Below are positions 61,194 through 64,000 of a DNA stretch of 64,000 bases, piece after piece. Every line of letters begins with the position of its first letter. The first letter of the stretch is position 1. The position numbers were made by a program, and so were the translations under genes. The notes beneath the pieces are model-generated. The model had not been told where the DNA came from. It saw only the letters and a list, made by a program, of their open reading frames with translations, and made no database searches. The DNA comes from Acholeplasma sp. (GTDB lineage Bacteria > Bacillota_I > Bacilli_A > Acholeplasmatales > Acholeplasmataceae), in the NCBI GenBank assembly GCA_012838065.1, contig DUPY01000045.1:1-64000 (forward strand), read 5' to 3'.

Positions 61194-62127
61194 AGCGTAT
61201 GCGAATTTCGCATTAATTAAATATTGGGGAAAAAAAGATGAATTGTTAAAGTTACCTGTACAAAGTAGTCTTTCTTTTACTGTTGATGAGTTTTATACCG
61301 ACATGACTGTAACGTTTAAAGATAATTTAAAAAAAGATGTACTCTACATTGATGAATTATTAATTACGGATAAGAAGTATACTCGAATTCATAACTTTAT
61401 GAATATTGTTAGACAACGTTACAAAATTGATAAATATGCGATTATTGAATCATCTTCAAATGTTCATATCGGTGCAGGTCTAGCTTCATCAGCATCTTCA
61501 TTTGCTGCATTAGCGTATGCGGTCAATCTGGCTTTAAATTTAAAACTATCAAAAAAAGAACTATCGATTCTTGCACGTCTAGGTTCAGGAAGCGCTTCAC
61601 GTTCAATTCATGGTGGATTTTCACTATGGAAAGCAGGCACAGATGAAACAAGTTATGCAACAAGCCTAAAAATTGACTGGCCTGAGTTTCGAATGATTGC
61701 TGTAATTGTTAATGATAATGAGAAAAAAATCGGAAGTTCAGAAGCTATGAAAGCATCACTAAACTCACCATTTTATGATGCCTATGTTAAGCAATCAAAA
61801 AACGATTTGAAAGCTATGCAAAATGCATTGAAAGAAAAAGATATTTATAAAGTTGGCGATATTGCCGAACGAAATGCATTACTCATGCATTCAACGTTAT
61901 TACCACTTGATTTATGGTATTTTTTACCGGACACCATTAAAATCATGAACGAAGTAAAAAAACTTCGAGAAAATAATATTCCAGTGTATTTTACGATGGA
62001 TGCAGGTCCAAACGTAAAACTTATTACAACTCAAGAATATTTAAACGCGATAACATCGCATTTTAAAGAGTATCCACTCATTGTATTGAAAGAAGGGAAA
62101 GCCGTGTATGGAAAACGTATTAGTTAG
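61177..62127 (+). CDS. mvaD: diphosphomevalonate decarboxylase
   Basis: A 316-aa GHMP-family enzyme that converts mevalonate diphosphate to isopentenyl diphosphate, using ATP. The family markers are ANFALIKYWGKKDE and LPVQSSLSFTVD at the N-terminus, the P-loop HIGAGLASSASSFAALAYA, ARLGSGSASRSIHGGF and FTMDAGPNVKL. The ATG at 61177 with AGGAGA upstream overlaps mvk by 17 bases. Full length. The order of kinase, decarboxylase, kinase in the operon is the common bacterial one. Confidence 0.96.
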   Translation: MKAIARAYANFALIKYWGKKDELLKLPVQSSLSFTVDEFYTDMTVTFKDNLKKDVLYIDELLITDKKYTRIHNFMNIVRQRYKIDKYAIIESSSNVHIGAGLASSASSFAALAYAVNLALNLKLSKKELSILARLGSGSASRSIHGGFSLWKAGTDETSYATSLKIDWPEFRMIAVIVNDNEKKIGSSEAMKASLNSPFYDAYVKQSKNDLKAMQNALKEKDIYKVGDIAERNALLMHSTLLPLDLWYFLPDTIKIMNEVKKLRENNIPVYFTMDAGPNVKLITTQEYLNAITSHFKEYPLIVLKEGKAVYGKRIS

Positions 62128-63175
62128 AGTACCGGGAAAACTTTATATAGCAGGTGAATATGCGATTCTAACAAAAGCACGAAGTGCGATTTTAGTTGCT
62201 GTTGATCGATATCTTGAACTAGACATCCAAACATCAAGCGAAGGCGTATTTGAAAGTGATAAAGGTTTTTTAGTATTTGATTTAGACCTACACTTTGTAG
62301 GTGATGATTTATCGCTTGTAAAACAAGCGATTATATATGGCTATAAATTTATTGACTATCACAAAGTAGAAAGAAAACTTGTAAGTATTAAAGCCTTAAG
62401 CGAATTAGATCATAAAGACGGAAGAAAATACGGACTAGGTTCAAGTGCCGCTATTATGGCAGGTATACTTAAAGGTTTAATTTTAATTCATGGTCTAGAA
62501 ATAGATAATTTAGAACTGTTTAAACTCGTATCACTTGCTCAAAAAGAAATAAGTGCATCATCCAGTGGTGGTGATATCGCATCCATCATAAATGGTGGTT
62601 ATATATTTTATCAAAGATACGATGTTGAGTGGTTTTTAAATACGGATTTAAGTATACAATCGATTTATGAACCGTGGCCAAAACTAAAAATAGAGCCTAT
62701 CAAAGTTGATTTACACCAACTCATCGTAGGATGGACAGGGGTTAGTCAAAGTAGCGAAACGTTTATCGAACAGTTCAACACGTTTACAGCGAATAATCCG
62801 TTATATACATTACTATACGCAAATAAGTCGTATATGTACATCCGTAAACTAAAAGAAGCGTTAATGAAACGCGACACTAAAAATATTTATAAATATATAG
62901 TTAAAGTTCAAAACTTATTAGAAAAACTCACGAAGAAAACAGGCATTCCAATCGTTTCAAAAGCGTTTGTTGATATGATTAAAATTGGAAAAAAATATAA
63001 AACGCCAATTAAAGTTTCTGGTGCTGGTTTCGGTGATTGTGGCATTGGTATATTACCTTTAAATAAAACAAGTACAAAAACACTTATTCAAAATGAGTGG
63101 AATGAAATCGGTATTACACCAATTGAACTTAAAGTATCTAAAGGAGGCATACATGCAATCAAAAAGGAAAGATGA
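62108..63175 (+). CDS. mvaK2: phosphomevalonate kinase
   Basis: A 355-aa GHMP kinase that adds the second phosphate to mevalonate phosphate. N-terminal VRVPGKLYIAGEYAIL, P-loop YGLGSSAAIMAGILKGLI, SSSGGDIASIINGGYIFY and the C-terminal KVSGAGFGDCGIGIL identify it as the phosphomevalonate kinase branch (bacterial type). It overlaps mvaD by 20 bases, and its end overlaps fni by 23. It stops at TGA. Confidence 0.94.
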   Translation: MENVLVRVPGKLYIAGEYAILTKARSAILVAVDRYLELDIQTSSEGVFESDKGFLVFDLDLHFVGDDLSLVKQAIIYGYKFIDYHKVERKLVSIKALSELDHKDGRKYGLGSSAAIMAGILKGLILIHGLEIDNLELFKLVSLAQKEISASSSGGDIASIINGGYIFYQRYDVEWFLNTDLSIQSIYEPWPKLKIEPIKVDLHQLIVGWTGVSQSSETFIEQFNTFTANNPLYTLLYANKSYMYIRKLKEALMKRDTKNIYKYIVKVQNLLEKLTKKTGIPIVSKAFVDMIKIGKKYKTPIKVSGAGFGDCGIGILPLNKTSTKTLIQNEWNEIGITPIELKVSKGGIHAIKKER

Positions 63176-64000
63176 GCATATTGCTGAAGCTTTAAATCAA
63201 GAAGTAAAAATGAATGATTTTGATAACATTTCATTTATGCACCATGCATTACCAAAATACGATTTAAAAGATATCTCGCTTAAAACTATGTATTTAAACA
63301 GTGAGTTTAACTATCCATTTTATATTAACGCAATGACTGGGGGCAGTAAAAAAGCGAAAGAAATTAATCGAAAGTTATCAAAACTTGCAAATGAGTTTGG
63401 GCTTATGATGGTACTTGGCTCACAGAGTATCGCGATAAAAGATGGAAGTTATGCCGATACATTTAGTGTTGCTAGACAAGAAAATCCAAATGGGTATATC
63501 GTTGCTAATTTAAGTGCAAATGCCACCGTTAGTGAGGCCAAAAAAGCAATCCAAATGATAGATGCTAATGCATTATCTATCCATATAAATAGTGTTCAAG
63601 AACTTATCATGGTTGAAGGAGATATTGAATTTAAGCATTGGAAAGAAAACATTAGAGAAATTGTTCAAAATATCGATGTTCCAGTGATTGTTAAAGAAGT
63701 TGGCTTTGGATTAAGTAGTGTAACCATTAATGAACTCAAAGATATTGGCGTTAAGTATTTTGACGTCTCTGGAAAAGGTGGTACAAATTTTGCTTCAATT
63801 GAAAATCAGAGAGGCGGTAATTTGCCGTTTTTAGAAGATTGGGGCATATCGACAGTAAATGCACTTATTGATAATAAAAACGTGACAGACGCCGAAGTTT
63901 TCGCCTCAGGTGGCATAAGACATGCATTAGATGTTGTTAAAGCATTAGTGTTGGGAGCTAAGGCTGTTGGATTGTCCAAATTTTTCTTAGAACTAAGCGA
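63153..64000 (+). CDS. fni: type 2 isopentenyl-diphosphate isomerase (partial, runs off the window)
   Basis: The first 282 codons of an FMN- and NADPH-dependent enzyme that interconverts isopentenyl and dimethylallyl diphosphate. The start is ATG 63153 with AAAGGAGG, overlapping pmk by 23 bases. Visible landmarks are RKDEHIAEAL at the N-terminus, SFMHHALP, FYINAMTGGSKKAK, LGSQSIAI, PVIVKEVGFGLS, FDVSGKGGTNFASIE and ASGGIRHALD. The frame is open to the window edge. It completes the lower mevalonate pathway. HMG-CoA synthase and reductase are not in the window. Confidence 0.96.
   Translation, partial: MQSKRKDEHIAEALNQEVKMNDFDNISFMHHALPKYDLKDISLKTMYLNSEFNYPFYINAMTGGSKKAKEINRKLSKLANEFGLMMVLGSQSIAIKDGSYADTFSVARQENPNGYIVANLSANATVSEAKKAIQMIDANALSIHINSVQELIMVEGDIEFKHWKENIREIVQNIDVPVIVKEVGFGLSSVTINELKDIGVKYFDVSGKGGTNFASIENQRGGNLPFLEDWGISTVNALIDNKNVTDAEVFASGGIRHALDVVKALVLGAKAVGLSKFFLELS

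Overview
The window reads as a chromosomal segment of a low-GC, AT-rich bacterium of the Mollicutes, most likely an Acholeplasma close to A. laidlawii (inferred from gene content, no database search). Several genes end in TGA (GGDEF gene at 2779, small SHOCT-like gene at 21283, ABC ATPase at 39106, phosphomevalonate kinase at 63175), so UGA is a stop. That fits Acholeplasma and excludes the Mycoplasma code. Shine-Dalgarno sites are strong, genes often overlap by 1-23 bases, and many promoters are extended -10 types (TGN-TATAAT).

Layout. 1-264: tRNA-Pro and tRNA-Gly with a terminator. 306-6510: aldo/keto reductase, an EAL-domain remnant beside an intact diguanylate cyclase, an ABC exporter, a DUF1801 protein, a sirtuin that has lost its zinc cysteines and a DUF2188 protein. 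6555-8403: a Na/phosphate cotransporter behind a short leader ORF and terminator. 8434-13491: an esterase, a decayed nucleoside-type ABC permease pair, a deoxynucleoside kinase, an IS3-family element and an 800-base gene-poor scar. 13492-20317: uvrB operon (UvrB, SGNH hydrolase, DegV, Sel1-repeat protein), a DUF4886 protein and peptidase T. 20518-27537: one operon of DUF2089, a SHOCT-like protein, a heterodimeric ABC exporter and TldD/TldE. 27578-30425: two tandem MgtE magnesium transporters behind a leader ORF with an acidic/proline motif and a terminator.

30501-60098 is a large starch/maltodextrin locus. Inside the cell: glycogen phosphorylase, a GH13 amylase, pullulanase, branching enzyme, neopullulanase, oligo-1,6-glucosidase and MalQ, with a LacI-type regulator. 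At the surface: an amylase lipoprotein, a secreted pullulanase, a secreted non-catalytic starch-binding protein and MalE/MalF/MalG. LacI-type operators sit in front of three of the transcription units. The inferred logic is that starch is bound and cut outside, maltodextrins enter through MalEFG (the ATPase must be elsewhere), and the products are debranched, phosphorolysed or rearranged inside. MalF and MalG both carry large unusual N-terminal additions, and three lipoproteins of the locus carry InlB-type beta repeats.

60184-64000 (edge): mevalonate kinase, diphosphomevalonate decarboxylase, phosphomevalonate kinase and type 2 IPP isomerase overlap in one operon that makes isoprenoid precursors.

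The strongest candidates for something new are the mgtE leader (possible nascent-peptide Mg2+ sensing), the comparable leader on the phosphate transporter, the remodelled MalF/MalG and surface starch apparatus, and the zinc-less sirtuin.
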